DNA from: Actinomycetales bacterium
GTDB taxonomy: Bacteria > Actinomycetota > Actinomycetes > Actinomycetales > Microbacteriaceae
NCBI GenBank assembly: GCA_017308515.1
Contig: JAFKEN010000006.1
Span: 354,479-418,478, forward strand
Length of the DNA stretch: 64,000 bases
Reading direction: 5' to 3'
Shown here: in pieces, positions 1-6,245 of the stretch
Layout of the letters: the number at the start of each line of letters is the position of its first letter
How positions within the stretch are numbered: position 1 is the first letter of the stretch
Program-made: the position numbers and the translations under genes
Notes under the pieces: generated by a model
Told to the model about the DNA's origin: nothing
What the model saw: only the letters and a program-made list of their open reading frames with translations
Database searches by the model: none

Positions 1-276
1 CGCCGCGATGCGGTCGGCGAACGGCCGGTGGTGATCCACTGCCCCGTGGATCGCCCACCCGCCGACCCCGCCGATCGCGAGCGCCGCGACCGCGGTGGCG
101 GCGATCGCGGTGGGGAGCACCCACCCGCGGCGCGCGGCCGGGGCGGGAGCGGTCGTCACGACCGGAGCGGGGTCGGGGGTCGGGGCGGCGGTGGCCGCGG
201 CGGGGGCTGTCGTGGAGCCCGGGGTCGCGGCGCCGGTGCCGGCCTCGGGCTGGGAGTCGCTGGTGTTCTTCGCCAT
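1..276 (-). CDS. Single-pass membrane protein, truncated by window edge
   Basis: The gene starts at ATG 276 and runs off the left edge, so only 92 N-terminal residues are visible. Residues 1-50 are a low-complexity Ala/Pro/Thr tail, presumably cytoplasmic. Residues about 52-78 form one hydrophobic Ala/Gly/Val helix, followed by a His-containing stretch (HGAVDHHRPF). There is no lipobox or clear signal-peptidase site, so a type II membrane anchor is likely. The hexamer CACTCT lies 6 nt before the ATG, consistent with a leaderless transcript. The catalytic or sensory part would lie outside the window, so no function can be given. The reading frame is well supported; identity is unknown. Confidence 0.6.
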   Translation of the reverse strand, partial: MAKNTSDSQPEAGTGAATPGSTTAPAAATAAPTPDPAPVVTTAPAPAARRGWVLPTAIAATAVAALAIGGVGGWAIHGAVDHHRPFADRIAA

Positions 277-600
277 GCCCCGAGAGTGGGCCGGGTGCCC
301 AGGTGCGGTCTATGGCGATGCTGCGAGTTCGCTATGCGCCGTGGACGGGCGATCGAGCGGGCCGTCGGGCTGCGCGTGGTGGGCGGGAGGCCGGCGCCAC
401 GACCCGCACCCGGCGCAGCCCCGGCCGCGGCTCGTACGATGAAGGCGTGAACCCGGTCCGGTCGACGCCCGTGCGGCGTGAGGAGGTCGTCGGCGCTGCG
501 TGCGCCGGCTGCAGGTAGTGCTCTCGGCGCCTCCGCGCCCCCCACCTGCCCCGCCCCGCGCGGGATTCCGACACCGACACCGACACCGAACAGGTCACCC
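277..600. other. Intergenic region between divergent genes
   Basis: No convincing gene of ordinary size. The region carries the leader of the minus-strand membrane gene and of the plus-strand FBP gene. A possible leaderless mini-ORF is present: hexamer TACGAT at 435-440, then GTG at 447 opening 23 codons that end at TAG 516-518. A short GACACC tandem repeat lies at about 570-588, just before the FBP start. None of these has independent support. Confidence 0.4.
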
Positions 601-1086
601 ATGCTTCCCCTCGACGAGGGCGCGATCCGCGCGTCCTTCTGCAATGCCTCGCGCCGTGAGAGCGCCGGCGCCTCCCTGCCCGACCTCGCCTCGTTCCCCT
701 GGAGCGAGCGGGATCACCTCGCCTGGCGCGACGCCAAGCAGCCCCTTCTCGGCTACGTCGTCACCGAACTCGACGGCGCGCCCGTCGGGGTGCTGCTGCG
801 CCAGGCGGAGCGCACCCCGCGCGCCCGAGCCCAGTGCTCGTGGTGCGAAGACGTGCAGCTGCCCAACGACGTCGTCTTCTTCTCCGCGCGCCGAGCCGGT
901 GCCGCGGGGCGCCGTGGCGACACCCTCGGCACGCTCGTCTGCGCCCACTTCGAGTGCGCCGTCAACGTGCGCCGTCGCCCGCCGCTGGCCTACCCCGGCT
1001 TCGACCGGGATGCGGAGGTCGCCCGGCGCATCGAGAGCCTCGCCCAGCGGGTGAGCGACTTCGTGCGCCGGGTCGCGGCGGACTAG
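601..1086 (+). CDS. FBP-domain (EF-G-binding type) zinc-finger protein
   Basis: 161 residues. The C-terminal half has the treble-clef pattern of the FBP_C domain: C79-x2-C82, a basic Gly-rich loop (RRGDTLGTLV), then C114-x4-C119 followed by VNVRRR. Family knowledge: FusB/FBP proteins bind elongation factor G through this zinc domain, and actinobacterial members are usually short like this one. The N-terminal 70 residues carry the small helical part expected in the family. ATG 601 is chosen because homology begins close to it; upstream in-frame sequence is low complexity. The stop overlaps by 4 nt the stop region of the convergent small membrane protein. A ribosome or EF-G link is family inference only. 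Confidence 0.8.
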   Translation: MLPLDEGAIRASFCNASRRESAGASLPDLASFPWSERDHLAWRDAKQPLLGYVVTELDGAPVGVLLRQAERTPRARAQCSWCEDVQLPNDVVFFSARRAGAAGRRGDTLGTLVCAHFECAVNVRRRPPLAYPGFDRDAEVARRIESLAQRVSDFVRRVAAD

Positions 1087-1379
1087 CGGGCGGGGTCGGC
1101 GTCGCCGCGGGGGGCGCCCTCGTCGGGTGCGTCGCCCTCGTCGGCGCCGGCTCCCTCGCCCTCGGGCGCGTCGCCGCTCGGATGGCGAGCGGGAGCCTGG
1201 GCGAACGCAGCCGCGAAGGCGACGCCGATGCCCACTCCGATCGCGATCCCGGCGCCGACGTTGTCCATCGCGACGCCGAGGCTCACGCCGAGCGCCACCC
1301 CGAGGGCGATCCCCGTGCCCCAGGCGTTCGGGTTGCCTCCGAGGCCCCACCTTCCGGTCTTGCGCGTGCGATCCGCCAT
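1083..1379 (-). CDS. Small glycine-zipper membrane protein
   Basis: 98 residues. Residues about 22-62 are two hydrophobic Gly/Ala/Val segments with GxxxG spacing (glycine-zipper type). The C-terminal 35 residues are acidic and Gly/Ala-rich (EGEGAGADEGDAPDEG). The start ATG 1379 is preceded by GGAGGC, and CACGAT lies 6 nt upstream, so either Shine-Dalgarno or leaderless initiation is possible. It converges on the FBP gene with a 4-nt overlap. I cannot name a function. Such proteins are usually annotated as hypothetical membrane proteins. Confidence 0.6.
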   Translation of the reverse strand: MADRTRKTGRWGLGGNPNAWGTGIALGVALGVSLGVAMDNVGAGIAIGVGIGVAFAAAFAQAPARHPSGDAPEGEGAGADEGDAPDEGAPRGDADPAR

Positions 1380-1507
1380 GCCTCCATCGTGACGGCCGGT
1401 GCCGCGGTCACGGGGGCCTTCGGAGGCGCCTCCCAGTGGCGTGCGTGCCCGGCCGCGCTCGCCGACCGGGGTCGGGTGCGGTCGCTCCGTGGGCTACACT
1501 CGTCGGC

Positions 1508-1597
1508 GGTACCGTGTCCGAGCGGCCGAAGGAGCATGTCTCGAAAACATGTGATGGTTCACGCCATCCGTGGGTTCAAATCCCACCGGTACCGCCA
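1508..1597 (+). tRNA. tRNA-Ser (anticodon CGA), CCA encoded
   Basis: The acceptor stem GGTACCG (1508-1514) pairs with CGGTACC, the discriminator G follows, and CCA is encoded at 1595-1597. The anticodon stem CATGT/ACATG encloses the loop CTCGAAA, giving anticodon CGA, which reads UCG. A long variable arm follows (TGATGG...CCATC), as expected for class II tRNA-Ser. The T arm is GTGGG-TTCAAAT-CCCAC. It is directly followed by a strong terminator and by the left edge of the ubiquitin-like operon block, a common place for island insertion. Confidence 0.95.
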
Positions 1598-1599
1598 AG

Positions 1600-1626
1600 A
1601 AAAACCCCTGTTGATCAGGGGTTTTT
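1600..1626. terminator. Bidirectional rho-independent terminator
   Basis: A perfect 10-bp inverted repeat (AAAAACCCCT / AGGGGTTTTT) with a 7-nt loop begins 3 nt after the tRNA CCA. The arms supply a U tract on both strands, so it can end tRNA-Ser transcription on plus and the ubiquitin-like operon on minus. Confidence 0.9.
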
Positions 1627-1873
1627 CCTTTGTTGACGGTAGTCGTTGTGGATGTTGGCAAGCGCGCAGCAGTAGGAGGTGCAGTCTTCGGACCAGTACG
1701 GCTGTGTTTGGTTATTGCCCAAACGTGCCCAGCCTTCTTTGGCCCTTTGCGAGGACGTCGATCCTTCGCGGGGTCTTTGATTTCGAGCGTGGCCGAGCAT
1801 GTGAATTTCGCGCGCCAGCATTCGCGGCCGAGCTCAGCCCCAGGCGACCGACTAGTCGCAGAGCAGGCGTCGG
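1627..1873. other. Lower-GC intergenic block between terminator and operon end
   Basis: The sequence is visibly less GC-rich than the surroundings. A 68-codon minus frame (1615-1821) exists but overlaps the terminator, has no good start signal and matches nothing I recognise. It could be a decayed gene remnant left at the tRNA-side boundary of an inserted segment. No tRNA 3'-end duplication was found. Confidence 0.4.
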
Positions 1874-2425
1874 CTAAGCACGAGTCGCCCAAGAGATGGG
1901 CGCAAGAGGTATATACAGCGCGGCGACGAGGGGCGCCGCGCAGGTTCGTCGGAGCCATGCCTCGATGCGGAGCGCATGGTCGTCGAAGCCGTTGCGGGCT
2001 TCGAGGACGAGGCGGTAAGTGAGTGCGAGGAACCAGAGCAAGAGCGCGACTCCGCCGATGATCATTGCGGCGAGCACCCACCCGCATTCGACCGCGAGCG
2101 CAATCCCGAGTAGCGCCGTGGCGGGCGCTCGGGTCCCTTGCCCCGATCGAGGTTGGTGCCCGGAGAACGTGAGTCCGATGAGCTCGAGCGCGATGCCGGC
2201 GAGGCCGAGGATGCTGTGGTGGGACAGCCATACATGCGAGTCCCGCAGCGCAGCGGCGGCGACCGTGGGTGTTCCGGCCGAGTCGCCGAGGTCAGCGAGA
2301 GCTTGAAGCGCGGAACTGCCGGTCCAGATACCGCCAAGGGTGGCGAGTGCGGCAACGGATGCGCCAAGGCGCCACGGGAGATCCCAGCTTAGTCGGAGGA
2401 CTGATATCAGCTGCCCGAGGTCCAT
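1874..2425 (-). CDS. Multi-pass membrane protein, last gene of the Ubl operon
   Basis: 183 residues with about four hydrophobic segments (near residues 17-42, 68-90, 103-143 and 162-182). Two short loops carry charged residues, including NGFDDHALRIEAWLRR before the last segment. No domain is recognised. It starts at ATG 2425, 21 nt after the stop of the SDH-type protease gene on the same strand, so it is very probably co-transcribed with the E1/E2/ubiquitin-like genes. A membrane effector, an anchor or a protease substrate are all conceivable; nothing in the sequence decides between them. Codon use is less GC-biased than in neighbouring core genes. Confidence 0.6.
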   Translation of the reverse strand: MDLGQLISVLRLSWDLPWRLGASVAALATLGGIWTGSSALQALADLGDSAGTPTVAAAALRDSHVWLSHHSILGLAGIALELIGLTFSGHQPRSGQGTRAPATALLGIALAVECGWVLAAMIIGGVALLLWFLALTYRLVLEARNGFDDHALRIEAWLRRTCAAPLVAALYIPLAPISWATRA

Positions 2426-2446
2426 GCGCCGCGTCGACTCTGCTAC

Positions 2447-3400
2447 TTAGGTGATTGGAAGGGAGGCCCAGGAGCTTTCGAACAGCTTCGCGTTGCCCTC
2501 GGTCGCCCACAGCTGGAGGCAGTAAAGACGCCAATACTTCTCCCAAAGGGGAGCGTCGGGTTCGAGGTAGGTGACGTTGAGGCCGAGGCCGGTGGCGGCC
2601 TGGAAGGAGATCATCTGACCGTGGGAGTGCCACCGTTGCGTGTTGCTGAGTTCGTCGGCCACCTCTTTGGCGTCGTCGTGGTCCTTGATCATCGCCTGGT
2701 TCAGCAGCGCAGCCGCGATGGAACGGGACCGTTTGGTGATCCGCTCGAGTTTGCGGACGGTGGCCGGTTCCATCTTCGCCAGCATGAGCTGGGCGACCGG
2801 ATCGCCGGGATCCTTGCGCAGGTTGTCTGCGTGGAGGTGGAACGCGTCGAGGTAGCTTTGCGCGGAGAGGGTCTGGACGTTGCCGTTGGTGTCGGGCAGC
2901 TCGACCTGGGGGTCGATGACGCCGAGCTCCGACGAGTCGGACATGACGATGGCATTAGCACCGAGGGCGATGAGGGTCGCGGCGCTCTTCGCGTAGTCCG
3001 GGACAATTACCCGGACGGTGGCAGTGCCGGCGCGGTTGCGGATGAGCGTGATGAGCTTCTCGGACGCATCGATGTCACCTCCAGGCGAGTGCAGCAGGAG
3101 ATCGATCGGCGTGGCCGGGGCGACGTTGTGGAGAAGGTCAACCATCGCGACGGTGTCTGTGCGGTCAATCTGCCGGTGAGCTGACACGTAGCAGAGCAGC
3201 GTCGCGCCAGATGTGTCTTCGATCTCCTTGATCAGACTTTGCCTTGCGTATCTCGCGGCGTGCATCGCCTCGTACAGGGGCGTCTTCCTGGGTTGCCGCG
3301 GCTGGGCTGGCGTCGTCGTCGGGGGAGTGGTAGGTGAGGGGGACGATGGGACGGCCGACTCGGAGTCCTCGTCGGGGGTCGCCTCGGGGGTGGCGGTCAT
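2447..3400 (-). CDS. SDH/ClpP-fold serine protease (serine dehydrogenase proteinase family)
   Basis: 317 residues from ATG 3400; a GTG one codon upstream (3403) is also possible. After a 40-residue Pro/Thr/Ser-rich N-terminal stretch comes a crotonase/ClpP-like fold. LLLHSPGGDID (about 102-111) is the oxyanion-type loop. VPDYAKSAATLIALGA (about 133-148) carries the probable nucleophile Ser139. MSDSSELGVIDPQ follows, as in the SDH_sah family. There is no signal peptide, so the enzyme is probably cytosolic. Its ATG overlaps the TGA of the DUF6527-like gene by one base (TGATG), implying translational coupling. In an operon with E1, E2 and a ubiquitin-like protein it may mature the modifier, remove it, or degrade tagged protein. 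The family call is firm; the role is inferred. Confidence 0.8.
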   Translation of the reverse strand: MTATPEATPDEDSESAVPSSPSPTTPPTTTPAQPRQPRKTPLYEAMHAARYARQSLIKEIEDTSGATLLCYVSAHRQIDRTDTVAMVDLLHNVAPATPIDLLLHSPGGDIDASEKLITLIRNRAGTATVRVIVPDYAKSAATLIALGANAIVMSDSSELGVIDPQVELPDTNGNVQTLSAQSYLDAFHLHADNLRKDPGDPVAQLMLAKMEPATVRKLERITKRSRSIAAALLNQAMIKDHDDAKEVADELSNTQRWHSHGQMISFQAATGLGLNVTYLEPDAPLWEKYWRLYCLQLWATEGNAKLFESSWASLPIT

Positions 3401-3732
3401 CACTTGTTGGTCCGTTCGATCCAGCGCACACGTCCTTTGCGCACAAAGTAGTGGCAGCGTCCGACCGAGCTTTCCTCGTCGACGCTGGGCTGAATTGTAA
3501 GCGGGATCGCGGAGGCGATGCGCCAGCTAGGCCAGCGGCCTAGATCGAGGTTGAGGACCACACGGTGGCCGCGGCGGCAGGGGCATTCGAAGACGAGCCA
3601 CTTGTCGAAGTCAATTCCGCCGACGAGGATCGCATGGCGCTGCGGGAGCCGTTCGGGGACGTCGGCGACGGAACGGAGGCGGGAGGTGATCTTCCATCGG
3701 CCCCAGGCGCGCAGGCGGGTCAGGATGCCCAA
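3400..3732 (-). CDS. DUF6527-like small metal-site protein
   Basis: 110 residues. The conserved core is FECPCRRGHRVVLNLDL (C50, C52, H56) and, 35 residues on, GRCHYFVRKGRVRW (C93, H94). The pattern Cys-x-Cys...Cys-His with a basic aromatic C terminus matches my recollection of DUF6527 and suggests a bound metal. The start is TTG 3732, which overlaps the 3' end of the JAB-E1 gene by 13 nt; no in-frame ATG or GTG precedes the conserved part. The end couples to the protease start. I recall the family occurring beside ThiF/E1-type genes, but its biochemical role is unknown to me. It could be an adaptor or target-recognition factor of the conjugation system. Confidence 0.65.
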   Translation of the reverse strand: MGILTRLRAWGRWKITSRLRSVADVPERLPQRHAILVGGIDFDKWLVFECPCRRGHRVVLNLDLGRWPSWRIASAIPLTIQPSVDEESSVGRCHYFVRKGRVRWIERTNK

Positions 3733-5087
3733 TTCAGCCCCAGAAACATGTCGCGGTCGGTCCCGACCGGTGAGCGAGTCGGGTCGCAGTAGTGCCCGAG
3801 CCGCGGGGTCTCGATGTTTGTGCGGACGGCGCGGTCGTGCACGAGCAAGAGCAGCTCGGTGGGGGTGGGGGCTTCTCCGTAGCCGACGAGGCGCTCGATG
3901 AGCTCGCTGACGGCGGTGGCCGCAACCAGAGTCGTGAAGGCGACGACGGCCGGCTCGGCGCCGGGAAGGGCGGGTGCATAGCCCTCCGTCTCAAGGCGTT
4001 GTTGGTCGTCGATGCTGCGGACCTCGGCGTCCGCGAGGGCGAGATCGACGCGGTCACGGCAGATGAGACAGGCGGCACCCGGGTAGACGGTGGTGGCTCG
4101 GCCGAAGATGCCGGAGATGGTGTCGGAACTGTCGGCATCGAGCCGGACGCCGCAGTCGATCACGGGGATCAGGTGGTAATACGGCAGGCGGGACAGGCGC
4201 ACCCTACCCGCGTTGTCGTCGGTGCAGCCGAACACGATGTCGGCCTCGAGGAGGCGCCGGGCGACTGTCTCGTTGACGATGGCCCCAGGGATCCGGGTGG
4301 CGGTGACCCCGTCCGCGATCCGCTCGAGATGGTCGCCGAGCACGTCGACCTTCGCACGGCCGACGTCGCGAGGGGTGGAGCCGTAAACGCGGGTGGTGTT
4401 GGCCAGGCTCAGCGTGTCCGGGTCGATGAGGATGAGCTTGCGTACGCCTAGTCGAGTGAGCTGTTCGGCAACCGCGGAGCCGGTCCCGCCGACGCCGACG
4501 ACCGCGATGGTGAGCCCCGCGAGGGTTGTCTGGATCTGCTCGCCGAGCGCACGGATGTTGCGGTCGAACAGGTCGAAGTCGATCGGGGTGGTGACGTCGG
4601 AGGCGGGCCTGAAGGACCAGTGCTCGCCGATGGTCGCGAGGGTCGTGATGGGTTCTTCCGTGGCTCCGGTGATGGAGCCCGTGAAGGTAAGTGCGCCGTG
4701 GTCGTGGGCGACGATCAGGTAGCCGTAATGGCCCGTCTCGGTGCGTTCGGCGAACAGCTCGCGCAGTTGAACGTTGACCTTGGCGTCGAAGTGGCTGGCG
4801 CGCGGGTCGGCGGAGTCGCCGGGGTGGCTGTGCACCCAGATGGCGAGGTGATGGCGGTCGCGGGCCGACTTGAGCGCGTGGACGTATCCGTCGGAGCTGA
4901 TCTCGAGCGCGCGGTCGGTGCGGGAGACGTAAGCGTCGTCGGGGACTGGGATCAACGCGGTACCGATGAGAGCGCCGGTGCCGTCCTCCGGCGATGCCAG
5001 AAGGACGGCACCCGTCTCGACGCGGTCGCGGGCCATCTCGAGTAACTCATCGTGGATTGCCTGGGGAAGGCGCAGGGTGACGGTCAC
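3720..5087 (-). CDS. JAB deubiquitinase - ThiF/E1 fusion enzyme
   Basis: 455 residues from GTG 5087, which overlaps the E2 stop as GTGA; a longer in-frame extension is antisense noise. Domain 1 (about 10-150) is a JAB/MPN isopeptidase: Glu25, then HSHP (H86, H88) and S98-x2-D101, the zinc-metalloprotease set with a loop two residues longer than usual. Domain 2 (about 170-455) is a ThiF/E1 adenylation fold: GVGGTGS at 198-204, LIDPDTLSLANTTR (D222, D224, R233), Lys246, and FGCTDDNAGR. A CLIC pair (C340, C343) and C434 may bind zinc. One chain could thus activate the modifier and also cleave its conjugates or mature it. I see no ATP-site residue obviously missing. Which Cys, if any, carries the modifier cannot be told by eye. 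Confidence 0.88.
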   Translation of the reverse strand: MTVTLRLPQAIHDELLEMARDRVETGAVLLASPEDGTGALIGTALIPVPDDAYVSRTDRALEISSDGYVHALKSARDRHHLAIWVHSHPGDSADPRASHFDAKVNVQLRELFAERTETGHYGYLIVAHDHGALTFTGSITGATEEPITTLATIGEHWSFRPASDVTTPIDFDLFDRNIRALGEQIQTTLAGLTIAVVGVGGTGSAVAEQLTRLGVRKLILIDPDTLSLANTTRVYGSTPRDVGRAKVDVLGDHLERIADGVTATRIPGAIVNETVARRLLEADIVFGCTDDNAGRVRLSRLPYYHLIPVIDCGVRLDADSSDTISGIFGRATTVYPGAACLICRDRVDLALADAEVRSIDDQQRLETEGYAPALPGAEPAVVAFTTLVAATAVSELIERLVGYGEAPTPTELLLLVHDRAVRTNIETPRLGHYCDPTRSPVGTDRDMFLGLNWAS

Positions 5088-5461
5088 GCAGCGGCCGTCA
5101 GTTCCGTCTTGAGGAGGCGGATGTAGCTCTCGAGCCCGTCGATCCCGGAGCGCCAGGCGCTGGGGTCGAGGTGACGTGACCAGCGCTGCCAGCTGCGCCC
5201 GTCGTGGGTCTCGATCTGCTGGGTGGCTTCGATTACACCGCGGCCCAGCGAGGTGAGGTGGGGGATGATCCACCACATGTCGGGCGGGGTGTCAGGGTAG
5301 CTGGCGGACAGTCGGAACAATATGTTCGCGGTCGGCGCGTTCAGCCCTGCGGGCAGCGGGAACTCGAGCAGCTCGACGCAGAGCATGCCACCGTCCTCGA
5401 ACACGCGGTGCGGGATGCCAGCGCGCTCGAGGTACTCCTCGTCGGCAGTCGGGAGTTTCAC
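5084..5461 (-). CDS. Prokaryotic E2/UBC-fold protein, no Cys at usual active site
   Basis: 125 residues from GTG 5461 (GTGA overlap with the ubiquitin-like gene). It matches the prokaryotic E2 family-E pattern: an N-terminal DEEYLERAGIPHRVFEDGG, FPLPAGLN, a SASYPDTPPDMWWIIPHL strand-loop resembling the YP...P segment of UBC folds, then HDGRSWQRWSRHL. The only cysteine is C28, in an early strand far from where E2 enzymes carry their thioester Cys. Candidate residues in the later conserved block are S90, S95, R96 and H97. The protein may use another nucleophile, or act as a scaffold or adaptor E2 variant. Fold assignment rests on motif order. Confidence 0.75.
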   Translation of the reverse strand: MKLPTADEEYLERAGIPHRVFEDGGMLCVELLEFPLPAGLNAPTANILFRLSASYPDTPPDMWWIIPHLTSLGRGVIEATQQIETHDGRSWQRWSRHLDPSAWRSGIDGLESYIRLLKTELTAAA

Positions 5462-5913
5462 TTACGGCTACCGGGGTTGATCCGGCCGGGCGCGGTGAAG
5501 AAGCGGGTGCCGTCATGCAGGCGCACGACGTCCTCGTCCTGAACCTTCACGTCACGGTGATCCGGCACGTCGCGCCAGAGGTCGCGGTCGGCAGGGACGT
5601 CAGGGCTCGGCAGGGTGCGGAGCTCCGCGCCGGTCATCCTGCGCTTGTAGACCTCGTACTCGACGCGGTCAATGCGGATGGTGATCGCGTCAATCTCGGT
5701 GAAGAAGCGCATGCCGTCGGTGATGTCGAGCGAGCCGGCGTCGTCGAGCAGCTCGTCCTGCTCGTCGAGGATGTCGAGCCAGATCTCCTTGCCGCGGGGA
5801 ACCGGCGGGTTGCGCAGCTCGCGCAGCTTCGCGACGGGTGTGACGCCCGGCTTTATCTCGTACGGGGCACCATCGATGTAGACGGTGACCTTGTTCTTCT
5901 TGGCCTCGGCCAT
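5458..5913 (-). CDS. Tandem ubiquitin-like (multiubiquitin) modifier protein
   Basis: 151 residues, start ATG 5913 with AAGGAG seven nt upstream; an upstream in-frame ATG at 5976 lies inside the promoter and operator and is rejected. Two beta-grasp repeats of about 65 residues occupy 8-72 and 76-140. Each ends in the same signature (DGMRFFTE and DGTRFFTA) and contains a DLWRDVP/EIWLDIL helix-turn. This fits the Multiubiquitin domain family. The C terminus is PGRINPGSRK, so the likely conjugated glycine (G148) is masked by three residues and would need proteolytic exposure, for which the JAB-E1 and SDH proteins are candidates. It is the first gene of the operon. Confidence 0.82.
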   Translation of the reverse strand: MAEAKKNKVTVYIDGAPYEIKPGVTPVAKLRELRNPPVPRGKEIWLDILDEQDELLDDAGSLDITDGMRFFTEIDAITIRIDRVEYEVYKRRMTGAELRTLPSPDVPADRDLWRDVPDHRDVKVQDEDVVRLHDGTRFFTAPGRINPGSRK

Positions 5914-5938
5914 GGTGTGCTCCTTCCAGCACCAGACG

Positions 5939-5969
5939 GTGATACCGTGATACCACCATACCACGGTAT
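5939..5969. promoter_or_regulatory. Tandem 8-bp operator repeats
   Basis: Three units in exact 8-bp register: GTGATACC at 5939-5946, GTGATACC at 5947-5954, ACCATACC at 5955-5962, followed by the inverted half GGTAT at 5965-5969. An 8-bp arm pair ATACCGTG/CACGGTAT is also present. Ribbon-helix-helix repressors commonly bind such short-period repeats. The block lies between the -35 and -10 of the minus promoter and next to the divergent RHH gene, so autoregulation plus repression of the Ubl operon is the natural model. Confidence 0.7.
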
Positions 5970-5977
5970 TTGACAAG
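5952..5977 (-). promoter_or_regulatory. Putative promoter of the ubiquitin-like operon
   Basis: On the minus strand TTGTCA (5976-5971) is followed after 18 nt by TATCAC (5952-5947). The -35 overlaps the divergent -35. The modifier start codon lies 34 nt downstream of this -10. The match to consensus is moderate; the spacing and the overlap with the operator repeats support it. Confidence 0.5.
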
Positions 5978-5999
5978 CGACGCAGCGCGGTGGCACAAT
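5970..5999 (+). promoter_or_regulatory. Promoter of the RHH regulator gene
   Basis: A perfect TTGACA at 5970-5975, an 18-nt spacer and CACAAT at 5994-5999. ATG 6007 begins 7 nt after the -10, which predicts a leaderless mRNA. The -35 shares five bases with the opposing -35 of the Ubl operon. Confidence 0.65.
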
Positions 6000-6006
6000 G
6001 ACTACC

Positions 6007-6213
6007 ATGTCGGGGCAGAAAGCAATGACTATTCGCCTATCCGCCGAGCAGGCGGACCAGCTCGAGACCGTCGCTAGTGTCGAGAATCAGCCGGTCTCCG
6101 AGGTGATTCGAGCCGCTATCGCCAACCACATCGAATCCGTCAGCCAGGACGAGAGCTTCCAGGCGGGTCTGCGAGAGCGCATCGAGCGTGCACAGGGCAT
6201 GCTCCGCAAGTAG
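6007..6213 (+). CDS. Ribbon-helix-helix (CopG/Arc type) regulator
   Basis: 68 residues. AMTIRLSAEQADQLETVASVENQPVSEVIRAAIANHIESV is a typical RHH module: one beta strand (MTIRLS) that would contact DNA, then two helices split by NQPVSE. The C-terminal tail is helical and charged. ATG 6007 is favoured over ATG 5998 because the -10 hexamer ends 7 nt before it. No toxin gene follows (a hairpin and about 200 bp without a gene do), so it is more likely a dedicated repressor of the divergent ubiquitin-like operon than an antitoxin, although RHH antitoxins look alike. Confidence 0.78.
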   Translation: MSGQKAMTIRLSAEQADQLETVASVENQPVSEVIRAAIANHIESVSQDESFQAGLRERIERAQGMLRK

Positions 6214-6222
6214 CTGATGCCC

Positions 6223-6245
6223 CCGATGCCCTATGGGGCAATCGG
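6223..6245 (+). terminator. Hairpin after the RHH gene
   Basis: CCGAT-GCCC and GGGC-(A)-ATCGG pair around a TAT loop, 10 nt after the RHH stop. There is no T tract. The following stretch to 6452 holds no gene I can support and is the probable right edge of the lower-GC block. Confidence 0.45.

Noticed and set aside
1615-1821. 68-codon minus frame next to the tRNA
   Set aside because: It runs into the terminator, lacks a start signal and cannot be assigned; kept only as a possible remnant.
1494-2231. Long minus frame across tRNA-Ser encoding a VGFEPT-type peptide
   Set aside because: This is the well-known spurious translation of the tRNA-Ser complementary strand; it crosses the terminator and the real membrane-protein gene.
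5088-5276. 63-residue N-terminal extension of the JAB-E1 protein
   Set aside because: It would overlap the E2 gene almost entirely and is Arg/Pro-rich noise; the GTGA junction at 5087 gives a clean start just before the JAB domain.
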